Shown in pieces: positions 1 through 5,883 of a stretch of 9,813 nt of DNA. The first letter of the stretch is position 1, and each line of letters starts with the position of its first letter. Position numbers and translations under genes: made by a program. Under the pieces are notes generated by a model. That model saw only the letters and a list, made by a program, of their open reading frames with translations, was not told the DNA's origin and did not search any database. The stretch lies in NCBI GenBank assembly GCA_019245555.1, contig JAFARH010000118.1:1-9813 (forward strand). Reading direction: 5' to 3'. Source of the stretch: Betaproteobacteria bacterium. Lineage in GTDB: Bacteria; Pseudomonadota; Gammaproteobacteria; Burkholderiales; SG8-39.

Positions 1-40
1 AAAAGGGAAGGTCCCGTTTCGTTCGGCTGGGGCCTTCCCT
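1..40 (-). terminator. Rho-independent terminator after tRNA-Gly
   Basis: On the minus strand, bases 40-29 can pair with 15-4 to give a 12-position stem with one C-A mismatch and a loop of about 13 nt. The stem is followed by four U residues (bases 4-1) at the window edge, and the U tract may continue beyond it. It lies just 3' of the tRNA-Gly gene and would end the uvrC-pgsA-tRNA transcript. The pairing is seen directly; the terminator function is inferred. Confidence 0.8.
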
Positions 41-48
41 CTCGGATC

Positions 49-124
49 TGGAGCGGGAAACGAGTCTCGAACTCGCGACCTCAACCTTGGCAAGGTTGCG
101 CTCTACCAACTGAGCTATTCCCGC
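49..124 (-). tRNA. tRNA-Gly (anticodon GCC)
   Basis: The minus strand folds as a 76-nt cloverleaf. The acceptor stem GCGGGAA (124-118) pairs with TTCCCGC (59-53), the D arm is GCTC...GAGC, and the anticodon stem CAACC/GGTTG encloses the loop TTGCCAA, giving anticodon GCC. The T arm carries TTCGAGA, the discriminator base is U, and the 3' CCA is encoded (51-49). It decodes GGC and GGU glycine codons. It sits 17 nt after the pgsA stop codon. In E. coli a glycine tRNA gene (glyW) also follows uvrC-pgsA, so the context supports the call. Confidence 0.97.
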
Positions 125-128
125 GAAA

Positions 129-144
129 GGGGCGAATTATATCA
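129..144 (-). promoter_or_regulatory. Extended -10 promoter for tRNA-Gly overlapping the pgsA stop
   Basis: The minus strand reads TGATATAATTCGCCCC. TATAAT (141-136) is a perfect -10 hexamer, and the TG one base before it gives the extended -10 form TGnTATAAT. That TG belongs to the TGA stop codon of pgsA (144-142). I see no good -35 hexamer, which is compatible with an extended -10 promoter. The GC-rich segment after the -10 resembles the discriminator of stringently controlled stable-RNA promoters. Transcription would begin a few bases before the mature tRNA end at 124. Promoter activity is inferred. Confidence 0.55.
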
Positions 145-714
145 AGCGCCCACCCTGGCATAGGGCAGCGCCTTGCGCAGGTAGTAGAGCATCGACACGA
201 CAGTGAGCACCGCCGCGATGATGATCAGCACGGTCCCCCACCAATTGCAGTCGACCGTGAAGAGCTCGTCGTTATAGAGCAGCATCGGAATGGCGACCAT
301 CTGGCTCACCGTCTTCAACTTTCCGATGAAGGCCACGGCAACGCTCCGCGCCTGCCCCACCTTTGCCATCCATTCCCGAAGTGCCGAGATGGCGATTTCG
401 CGGCCGACGATGATCAACGCAACGATCATGTCGACCCGGCTCAGGTGCAGGAGCACGACCAGCGCGCCGACAACGATCAGCTTATCGGCGACCGGATCCA
501 GGAACGCGCCGAAGGCCGACATCTGGTTCAGCTTCCTCGCGAGGTAGCCATCGAGCCAGTCCGTCACCGCTGCGAAGATGAAGATCGCCGTCGCGGTGAC
601 ATTCTTGGCCGAGAACGAGAGCCAATCGTCGGGCAGGTAGAAGATGCCCACGATGAGCGGGATCATGATGATCCGCGACAGCGTGATGGCGTTCGGGACG
701 TTGAGGACGATCAT
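142..714 (-). CDS. pgsA: CDP-diacylglycerol--glycerol-3-phosphate 3-phosphatidyltransferase
   Basis: This 190-residue inner-membrane enzyme transfers a phosphatidyl group from CDP-diacylglycerol to glycerol-3-phosphate. The product, phosphatidylglycerol phosphate, is the committed precursor of phosphatidylglycerol and cardiolipin. The CDP-alcohol phosphotransferase signature is complete: D52, D55-G56, A59-R60, G69, D73 and D77 with the family spacing. Hydrophobic segments lie near residues 8-27, 38-56, 78-105 and 157-178, as expected for a multi-pass protein. The N-terminus, starting MIVLNVPNAITLSR, matches the usual PgsA start. The ATG at 714 overlaps the uvrC TGA in an ATGA arrangement, which suggests translational coupling. 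All key residues are present and the length is normal for the family. The specific PgsA assignment, rather than another CDP-alcohol transferase, rests on the N-terminal region and the uvrC neighbour. Confidence 0.95.
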   Translation of the reverse strand: MIVLNVPNAITLSRIIMIPLIVGIFYLPDDWLSFSAKNVTATAIFIFAAVTDWLDGYLARKLNQMSAFGAFLDPVADKLIVVGALVVLLHLSRVDMIVALIIVGREIAISALREWMAKVGQARSVAVAFIGKLKTVSQMVAIPMLLYNDELFTVDCNWWGTVLIIIAAVLTVVSMLYYLRKALPYARVGA

Positions 715-2492
715 GCCGCGGCCGACTCATGCAGGTGCCGATAGATGCGCTCGGCTAGGGGTCGGCTGATGCCTTCGACCTTGGCAATGTCATCCACTGC
801 GGCCGCCTGCACGCCTCGCAGCCCCCCGAAGTGCTCGATCAGCGCCTGCCGGCGCTTCGCACCGATGCCCGGGATCTCGTTCAGCTTCGACGTCGTGCGC
901 GCTTTTCCGCGCCGCGCGCGGTGTCCGACGATCGCGAAGCGGTGCGCCTCGTCGCGAATCTGCTGGATGAGGTGCAGGCCGGGGTGCGACGGCGCGAGCT
1001 GCAGGGTGCGCGCTTCCAGCTCGATGATGAGCTCCTCCATCCCCGGCTTACGTTCGGGTCCTTTGGCCACACCCACGATCGCCACCTGGTGCAGGCCCAG
1101 GTCGGCGAGCACGCTACGCGCAATGCCCACCTGTCCCTTGCCGCCGTCGATCAGCACGAGGTCCGGCACCTTGCCGCCCTCGGCGGTCACCTTTTCGTAG
1201 CGGCGCGTGAGAACCTGACGCATGGCGGCGTAGTCGTCCCCCGGCGTGATGTCGCGGATGTTGAACCGCCGGTATTCGGATTTCTGCATCTGGCTCCGAT
1301 CGTAGACCACGCAGGAGGCGACTGTCGCCTCGCCCATCGTGTGGCTGATATCGAAGCACTCGATGCGGTTCGCGCCTTCCGGCAGGCCGAGCACTTCACG
1401 CAGCGCGGCGAGGCGCGTTTCCTGCGTCGCCCGGTCCCGGACGCGCTGCGCGATGGCGAGCTCGGCATTCTTGGTCGCCATGTCGAGCCAAACGCGGCGC
1501 TCGCCATGGGACGGCGTTATGGCATCAAATCCCTCGACGGGCTCGCTCGCGATGACGAGCCCCGGTACCGGCTGCTCGAGATAGTGCTGCCCGAGAAATG
1601 CTGCGACTACCTCCGCGGGAGCCGCGCCCTCGGCGTTGGCCGGAAAAAAGCTGCGATCGCCGACATGGCGGCCGCGACGGATCATCACCAGGTTCACGCA
1701 GGCGATGCCGCCTTCGATGACGCACGCGACCACGTCGGCTTCGACGCCCCGGTGCGACTCGACGTACTGGCGTGCCTGCACGCGCGTGAGCGCGCGGATC
1801 TGGTCGCGATAGATCGCCGCCTGCTCGTAATGCTTCTCGTCAGAGGCTAGCTGCATCTTCTCCGTCAAGCCTTTGATGACATCGTCCTCACGCCCCTCGA
1901 GGAAGAGCACCGCATTGGCGACATCTTCGGCGTACGGCTCCGGCGCGATCTTGCCAGTGCAAGGCGCCGTGCAGCGGTGAATCTGGTGAAGCAGGCACGG
2001 GCGAGAGCGGTTCTCGAACACCGTGTCTTCGCAAGTGCGCAGCCGGAACACCCGTTGCAGCAGCTGGATGCTCTCGCGCACCGCATACGCGTGGGGAAAG
2101 GGCCCGAAGTACCGATGCTTCTTGTCCTTCGCGCCGCGATGGAAGCCGAGTCGCGGATACCGGTGCCCGGTGACCATCAGGTAGGGATAGGACTTGTCGT
2201 CGCGAAAGAGGATGTTGTAGCGGGGGTTGAGGCTCTTGATGAGGTTGTTCTCGAGGAGGAGCGCCTCCCCCTCCGAGCGCGTGGCCGTCACCTCCATGTT
2301 CGCGACCTGCGTCAGCATCATCTCGATGCGCGGGCTCTGCGCAGTCTTGGTGAAGTAGGAAGAAACGCGCTTCTTGAGCTCCCGAGCCTTGCCGACGTAA
2401 AGGGCTTCGCCATCTTTCCCCAGCATTCGGTACACGCCGGGCAGGTTGGGCAGCCCGGCGACGAAGCGTTTTGGGTCAAATCCCATTTGCAT
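711..2492 (-). CDS. uvrC: UvrABC system protein C (excinuclease subunit)
   Basis: UvrC makes both incisions in nucleotide excision repair after UvrA and UvrB load on damaged DNA. Numbering from the ATG at 2492 (593 residues), the GIY-YIG nuclease domain spans about 15-95 with G19-V20-Y21, Y32-V33-G34, R38 and metal-binding E81; it makes the 3' cut. Cysteines C154, C166, C174 and C178 match the set reported to bind an Fe-S cluster in UvrC. A UVR motif that contacts UvrB lies near 203-238. The RNase H-like domain that makes the 5' cut carries D381 (FDISH), D449 (LIDGGKGQ) and H517 (DEAHRF). Tandem helix-hairpin-helix motifs occupy about 537-590. Possible starts are TTG 2495, ATG 2492 and ATG 2486. 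I chose 2492 because it is ATG and gives cysteine numbering like E. coli UvrC. There is no clear Shine-Dalgarno sequence. Confidence 0.96.
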   Translation of the reverse strand: MQMGFDPKRFVAGLPNLPGVYRMLGKDGEALYVGKARELKKRVSSYFTKTAQSPRIEMMLTQVANMEVTATRSEGEALLLENNLIKSLNPRYNILFRDDKSYPYLMVTGHRYPRLGFHRGAKDKKHRYFGPFPHAYAVRESIQLLQRVFRLRTCEDTVFENRSRPCLLHQIHRCTAPCTGKIAPEPYAEDVANAVLFLEGREDDVIKGLTEKMQLASDEKHYEQAAIYRDQIRALTRVQARQYVESHRGVEADVVACVIEGGIACVNLVMIRRGRHVGDRSFFPANAEGAAPAEVVAAFLGQHYLEQPVPGLVIASEPVEGFDAITPSHGERRVWLDMATKNAELAIAQRVRDRATQETRLAALREVLGLPEGANRIECFDISHTMGEATVASCVVYDRSQMQKSEYRRFNIRDITPGDDYAAMRQVLTRRYEKVTAEGGKVPDLVLIDGGKGQVGIARSVLADLGLHQVAIVGVAKGPERKPGMEELIIELEARTLQLAPSHPGLHLIQQIRDEAHRFAIVGHRARRGKARTTSKLNEIPGIGAKRRQALIEHFGGLRGVQAAAVDDIAKVEGISRPLAERIYRHLHESAAA

Positions 2493-2501
2493 CAAATGCC
2501 A

Positions 2502-2528
2502 TTGAAATCATTATAAATGCGCTAAAAT
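2502..2528 (+). promoter_or_regulatory. Probable efp promoter
   Basis: TTGAAA (2502-2507) matches four or five positions of a sigma-70 -35 hexamer, and TAAAAT (2523-2528) matches five of six at -10. The spacer is 15 nt, shorter than the optimum of 17. An alternative -10 is TATAAA at 2512-2517. Transcription near 2535 would give a leader of about 20 nt before the efp ATG, containing a weak AGGCGAG ribosome binding site (2544-2550). The element interleaves with the divergent uvrC -10. Confidence 0.5.
2503..2515 (-). promoter_or_regulatory. Probable uvrC promoter -10 and start region
   Basis: The minus strand has a perfect TATAAT at 2515-2510, with only weak -35 similarity upstream. A start about seven bases downstream (near 2503) would leave a leader of about 11 nt before the uvrC ATG at 2492. 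That is almost leaderless and fits the absence of a Shine-Dalgarno sequence. The hexamer is seen directly; the transcription start is inferred. Confidence 0.45.
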
Positions 2529-2554
2529 TCGCGCCTTTTTCGCAGGCGAGAAAC

Positions 2555-3121
2555 ATGGCAAAAGTCGAAGCGGTCGAGATCCGTCCCGGGCAACTTCTCG
2601 AGTGGGACAAGCGCGTCTGGCGCGTCCTCAAGAGCTACCACGTGCACGTCGGCGGTCGCGGCGGCGCCTTCATGCAGGTCGAGATGAAGGACATCGACAA
2701 AGGCACCAAGACCAACCAGCGCTTCCGCACCGAAGACAAGATCGAGCGCGCGTTCGTCGATCCGCGCGACATGCAGTACCTCTACCAGGACGGCGATCAT
2801 TTCGTCTTCATGGACAAGGAAAACTACGAGCAGATGTCGCTCGACGCGGATTTCCTCGAGGGCCAGTCGGGCTATCTCCTGCCGAACACCGACGTGCAGA
2901 TCAACTTTTACAATGGCCGCGCGATCGGCGTCGAGCTGCCGCCGTCCGTCGTGCTCGAAGTCGTCGACACCGAGCCCGGCATCAAGAACGCCACCGCCAC
3001 GAACTCCTTCAAGCCGGCGAAGATGGAGACCGGCATCACGGTGCAGGTGCCGCCCTTCATCAACAAGGGCGAAAAGATCAAGATCGACACCGCCGAAGGC
3101 AAGTACATGGAGCGCGCGTAG
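2555..3121 (+). CDS. efp: Translation elongation factor P
   Basis: EF-P binds between the ribosomal P and E sites and relieves stalling on polyproline stretches. The 188-residue protein has the usual three beta-barrel domains: an N-terminal KOW-like domain to about residue 65, then two OB-type domains. It ends with the conserved GITVQVPPFI...GEKIKIDTAEGKYMERA region. The tip loop reads HVGGRGGAF, placing R35 where E. coli-type EF-P has the modified Lys34. As I recall the families, the rest (EIRPGQLLEWDKRVWRVLK, RTEDKIERAF, FMDKENYEQ) resembles alphaproteobacterial EF-P more than the usual betaproteobacterial form with an SGRNAAV loop. ATG 2555 is chosen from the family N-terminus. No earP, epmA or epmB gene is adjacent. 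The stop TAG abuts the next gene, so the two probably share a transcript. Confidence 0.95.
   Translation: MAKVEAVEIRPGQLLEWDKRVWRVLKSYHVHVGGRGGAFMQVEMKDIDKGTKTNQRFRTEDKIERAFVDPRDMQYLYQDGDHFVFMDKENYEQMSLDADFLEGQSGYLLPNTDVQINFYNGRAIGVELPPSVVLEVVDTEPGIKNATATNSFKPAKMETGITVQVPPFINKGEKIKIDTAEGKYMERA
3109..3112 (+). promoter_or_regulatory. Ribosome binding site for the EamA transporter
   Basis: GGAG lies inside the last codons of efp, eight bases before the codon at 3121. This spacing is good and supports initiation at or very near 3121, although the codon there is GTC and not a standard start. Confidence 0.5.
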
Positions 3122-4017
3122 TCGATCTTCAGTACTTCGCGATTTGCGTCGCGATCTGGAGCACCACCTGGCTTGCGATCACGTTCCAGCTCGGCAGCGT
3201 CGCACCCGAGATGAGCGTGGCGTACCGGTTCCTGCTCGCCTCGCTCCTCATCTTTACCTGGTGTCGGCTCCGCAAGCTCCCGCTTCGCTTTAGCGCGCGC
3301 GAGCACGCCTGGCTCGTACTCTTCGGCCTCGGCGCCTTCGGCGTGAGCTACGTGTTCGTGTACTACGCCGAGCAGCACGTGGCTTCCGGCCTCGTCGCCG
3401 TCGGCTATTCGGCGAGCCCCCTCCTCGGCATGCTCGGCATGCGAACCTTCTTCGGTACGCCGATGACGCGACGCGTCGCGCTGGCTTCGATGCTCGGCAT
3501 CGGCGGCATCGTCGCCATCTTCTATCCGGAGCTTTCGCAGCTGCGCAGCGGAACTGACACGGCTAAAGGCGCGCTCTTCACCGCGCTCAGCGTCGTGATC
3601 TCCGCTTTCGGCAGCATCGTCGCGCATCGCAACCAGCGCGCTGGAATGCCGCTCTGGCAAGGCATGGGATGGGGCATGTTCTACGGCGGACTGAGCGCCT
3701 TGCTGATCGGCCTCGGTGCCGGCAAACCGCTTTCCTTCCTGCCAACGCCGGCCTATATGTTGTCGCTTGCCTATCTTGCGATGTTCGGCTCGATCATCGC
3801 CTTCGCGAGCTACCTGACGCTGCTCAAGCACATCGGCGTGGCGCGCGCCGGCTACATCGGAGTCATGACGCCGATCGCGGCGCTTTTCGTCTCCGCCGCC
3901 TTCGAGGGCTTCCGCTTCCATGCCCTGACCTGGCTGGGAATCATGATTTCCGTCGCCGGCAACGTGCTTATCTTGAAAACCCCAACGTCTGCCCCGGCGC
4001 AAAGAGAACGGGCGTAG
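3121..4017 (+). CDS. EamA/DMT-family membrane transporter with no standard start codon
   Basis: From position 3121 the frame encodes about 298 residues with ten hydrophobic helices in two fivefold halves, the drug/metabolite transporter (EamA) layout. TM1 is YFAICVAIWSTTWLAITFQL, TM2 follows from EMSVAYRF, TM3 carries GAFGVSYVFVYYAEQ, TM4 SGLVAVGYSASPLLG, and TM10 is near LTWLGIMISVAGNVLI. Such proteins sit in the inner membrane and often export small metabolites; the substrate cannot be read here. The frame stays open upstream through efp but has no nearby ATG, GTG or TTG. The first standard start, ATG 3211, would delete TM1 and has no ribosome binding site. GTC at 3121, overlapping the efp stop and eight bases after GGAG, is the best positioned codon; ATT 3142 is an alternative. 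A sequencing error at 3123 (GTG read as GTC) would also explain it. The gene is probably cotranscribed with efp. Confidence 0.85.
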   Translation, partial: VDLQYFAICVAIWSTTWLAITFQLGSVAPEMSVAYRFLLASLLIFTWCRLRKLPLRFSAREHAWLVLFGLGAFGVSYVFVYYAEQHVASGLVAVGYSASPLLGMLGMRTFFGTPMTRRVALASMLGIGGIVAIFYPELSQLRSGTDTAKGALFTALSVVISAFGSIVAHRNQRAGMPLWQGMGWGMFYGGLSALLIGLGAGKPLSFLPTPAYMLSLAYLAMFGSIIAFASYLTLLKHIGVARAGYIGVMTPIAALFVSAAFEGFRFHALTWLGIMISVAGNVLILKTPTSAPAQRERA

Positions 4018-4025
4018 GCTGCTCG

Positions 4026-4044
4026 TCCCGGCATTCCGCCGGGA
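4026..4044 (+). other. Hairpin just upstream of the DUF1330 ribosome binding site
   Basis: TCCCGGC (4026-4032) and GCCGGGA (4038-4044) form a perfect 7-bp stem with the loop ATTCC, in the 41-nt gap between the transporter and the DUF1330 gene. It is followed by A and G residues rather than T, so it is not a standard terminator. It ends two bases before the GGGGAG ribosome binding site (4047-4052). A regulatory or mRNA-stabilising role is possible but unproven. Confidence 0.5.
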
Positions 4045-4058
4045 AAGGGGAGCTAATC

Positions 4059-4445
4059 GTGAAATCGAAGACGAAAGTCGCGTTGGCGGTGCTCGCCGCC
4101 TTCGCGCTGGGTGGCGCAATGGTCGAAGGCCTGCATGCGCAGGCGAAGTCGAAGCAGATCTACGTGGTGGCTCAAATCAGCGTGAAGGACTCGGACAACT
4201 ACATGAAAGATTACGCGCCGAAGGCGCAGGCGCTGATCAAGAAATCGGGCGGCAAGATCGTCGCGGCAAGCTCGAGCCCCACGGTGGTCGAAGGCAAGTC
4301 ATTGGGGTCGCGCGTCACCGTGCAGCTCTGGCCGAGCATGGAGGAATACAAGAAATACCGCAGCTCGACCGAGTTCAAGCAGGTGCGGGCCATCGGCGAG
4401 AAGTATGCGCAATTCAATGCGCTCGCCGTGGAGGCTATGGAGTAA
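4059..4445 (+). CDS. Exported DUF1330-family protein
   Basis: The 128-residue protein begins with a signal peptide: KSKTK, then a hydrophobic core VALAVLAAFALGGAMV, then a likely signal peptidase I site after HAQA near residue 25. The mature part (IYVVAQISVKDSDNYMKDY, then a VVEG segment, VTVQLWPSMEEYKKYR and FKQVRAIG) fits DUF1330, a small ferredoxin-like alpha/beta fold of the dimeric alpha-beta barrel type. Its biochemical role is not established; most family members are cytoplasmic, so the signal peptide points to a periplasmic variant. GTG 4059 is chosen because GGGGAG lies six bases upstream and the signal peptide starts there. The upstream in-frame extension lies within the transporter gene and looks like a shadow. 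It is the last gene of the plus-strand run and is followed by a strong terminator. Confidence 0.85.
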   Translation: MKSKTKVALAVLAAFALGGAMVEGLHAQAKSKQIYVVAQISVKDSDNYMKDYAPKAQALIKKSGGKIVAASSSPTVVEGKSLGSRVTVQLWPSMEEYKKYRSSTEFKQVRAIGEKYAQFNALAVEAME

Positions 4446-4467
4446 CTCCCGCCGCACGCAATTCCTG

Positions 4468-4490
4468 GGCCGCCCGCGGGCGGCCTTTTT
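4468..4490 (+). terminator. Rho-independent terminator after the DUF1330 gene
   Basis: Bases 4468-4485 form a perfect 18-nt GC-only palindrome (GGCCGCCCGCGGGCGGCC) followed by TTTTT (4486-4490). It lies 22 nt after the DUF1330 stop codon. On the opposite strand the hairpin has no U tract after it, so it is directional for the plus strand. The last T is shared with the nagZ stop codon (TGA, 4492-4490), so the two convergent units abut. Confidence 0.92.
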
Positions 4491-5512
4491 CATGCCAGGC
4501 CCGAAAGAACTTCCTGCGCCTCGCGGTACGCCACGCTCTTCCTGAGGTCGCGCCCGCCCTGCCTGCGCATGCGGTCTAGGCCCGCCTGGTTTCCGAGCGG
4601 CACCTCAGCGAGCGATTGCAGCAACGCATCGAGCCCCGGCGGGTTGTTGCAGAGCAGGACCATGTCGCATCCCGCGGTGATCGCCGCGCGCGCACGCTCG
4701 GGTGGTCCGCCGGCGACTGCGGCGCCTTCCATCGACAGGTCATCACTGAAGACAATGCCCTGGAAGCCGAGCTGCTTGCGCAGCACCTCCTGCAGCCAGT
4801 GCGCTGAGTATCCGGCCGGCTGGGGATCGACCTGCGGATAAATCACATGCGCCGGCATGACGCCGGCAAGCCCGGCCTCGATCACCGCCTTGTACGGCGC
4901 GATGTCCTTGCGCGCGATCTCCTTGAACGTCCGGTCGTCGCGCGGAACGGCGACATGAGAATCGGCCTCGGCATAGCCGTGCCCCGGAAAATGCTTGCCC
5001 ACCGCCCCGACTCCGCCCTGCGCAAGGCCCTTCACCAGGCAAGCGCCGAGCGAGCCGACGGCGGTCGGGTCGAAGTGCAGCGCGCGATCACCGATCACCG
5101 AGCTGCCGCCGTAGTCGAGGTCGAGCACCGGCGCGAAGCTGAAATCCACGCCCTGCGCACCGAGCTCGGCGGCAATGATGTAGCCGATCGACGTGGCAAG
5201 CTCGCGACCCTTCTCGCGATCCCGGTCCCACATCTTCCCTAGCGTGCGCATGGGCGGGATCGGCGTGAAGCCTTCCTTGAAGCGCTGCACGCGCCCGCCT
5301 TCGTGATCCACGCACACCGGCAGCGCCGGCTCGCGCTGGCGCTCGATATCGGCGGTCAGCGCGGCTAGCTGCTCCAGGTTCTCGTAATTCCGCGCGAAGA
5401 GGATCACCGCGCCGGCCGCGGGGTGGCGGACGCGTTCTTTGTCCTCGTCGGTGAGAACCGGACCGAGCACGTCGACGACGACGGGCCCGGGCGGCAGCCT
5501 TACTTTTCGCAC
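4490..5512 (-). CDS. nagZ: Beta-N-acetylhexosaminidase (cytoplasmic muropeptide recycling)
   Basis: NagZ is a glycoside hydrolase family 3 enzyme that removes N-acetylglucosamine from GlcNAc-anhydroMurNAc peptides during peptidoglycan recycling in the cytoplasm. In many Gram-negatives its product signals AmpC induction. The 340-residue protein has a TIM-barrel layout with VDHEGGRVQRF (residues 68-78). K173-H174 in KHFPGHG bind substrate, and D184-H186 form the Asp-His acid/base dyad. The nucleophile is D257 in FSDDLSMEGA. No signal peptide is present, as expected. The start is GTG 5512, supported by a GGTGAT sequence (5524-5519) six bases upstream that matches the anti-Shine-Dalgarno complement. 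The first 13 nt overlap the end of acpS. It is the last gene of the lepB-to-nagZ operon. Confidence 0.95.
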   Translation of the reverse strand: MRKVRLPPGPVVVDVLGPVLTDEDKERVRHPAAGAVILFARNYENLEQLAALTADIERQREPALPVCVDHEGGRVQRFKEGFTPIPPMRTLGKMWDRDREKGRELATSIGYIIAAELGAQGVDFSFAPVLDLDYGGSSVIGDRALHFDPTAVGSLGACLVKGLAQGGVGAVGKHFPGHGYAEADSHVAVPRDDRTFKEIARKDIAPYKAVIEAGLAGVMPAHVIYPQVDPQPAGYSAHWLQEVLRKQLGFQGIVFSDDLSMEGAAVAGGPPERARAAITAGCDMVLLCNNPPGLDALLQSLAEVPLGNQAGLDRMRRQGGRDLRKSVAYREAQEVLSGLA

Positions 5513-5883
5513 TCGAGAATCACCGTCGCGAAGGCCACGCCCTTCTCATCCGATAGCGAGACATGGGCATTGGTCACGCCCTTCGCCTTCAGCAGCTTCG
5601 CCAAGGGCTCCGAGAACTCGAGCACCGGCTTGCCCGACGCGAGGTTCCGTACCCACACGCCATGCCAATTGGCCGGCGACTTGATGCCGGTACCGAGAGC
5701 TTTGGTAAACGCTTCCTTGGCGGCGAAACGCTTGGCGAGATAGTTCGCCGGCAGGCGATGGCGCTTGAAGCGCTCGAGCTCGGGCGGGCACAGGATGCGC
5801 AACGCAAAGCGCTCGCCGTGGCGCTTGAGCGCCGCCTCGATGCGCGAGATCTCCACCACGTCGGTGCCGACGCCGAAGATCAA
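5500..5883 (-). CDS. acpS: Holo-[acyl-carrier-protein] synthase
   Basis: AcpS transfers the 4'-phosphopantetheine arm of coenzyme A to a serine of acyl carrier protein, making it active for fatty acid synthesis. The 127-residue length is normal for this trimeric enzyme. The magnesium-binding D8 sits in GVGTDVVEI, and E57 with K61 in KRFAAKEAFTKALGTG. The C-terminal HVSLSDE motif starts at H107. The start is TTG at 5883, because the family begins M-I-x-G-x-G-T-D and no other start is nearby. The TTG overlaps the pdxJ stop as TTGA, suggesting coupling, and I see no separate ribosome binding site. Confidence 0.95.
   Translation of the reverse strand: MIFGVGTDVVEISRIEAALKRHGERFALRILCPPELERFKRHRLPANYLAKRFAAKEAFTKALGTGIKSPANWHGVWVRNLASGKPVLEFSEPLAKLLKAKGVTNAHVSLSDEKGVAFATVILECEK

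Noticed and set aside
831..1850. A 339-codon plus-strand open frame opposite uvrC.
   Set aside because: It is antisense to a fully conserved uvrC and has no recognisable domain; long antisense frames are expected at this base composition.
2602..4017. One long open frame running through efp and the EamA gene, suggesting a fusion or a programmed -1 frameshift from efp.
   Set aside because: The part inside efp is Arg-rich, low-information sequence typical of a shadow frame in GC-rich DNA. No convincing slippery heptamer was seen, and efp has its own normal C-terminus and stop.
2908..4119. A 403-codon minus-strand open frame opposite efp and the transporter.
   Set aside because: Its product is rich in Arg, Glu, Asp and His with no domain I recognise, and it lies wholly opposite two recognised genes.
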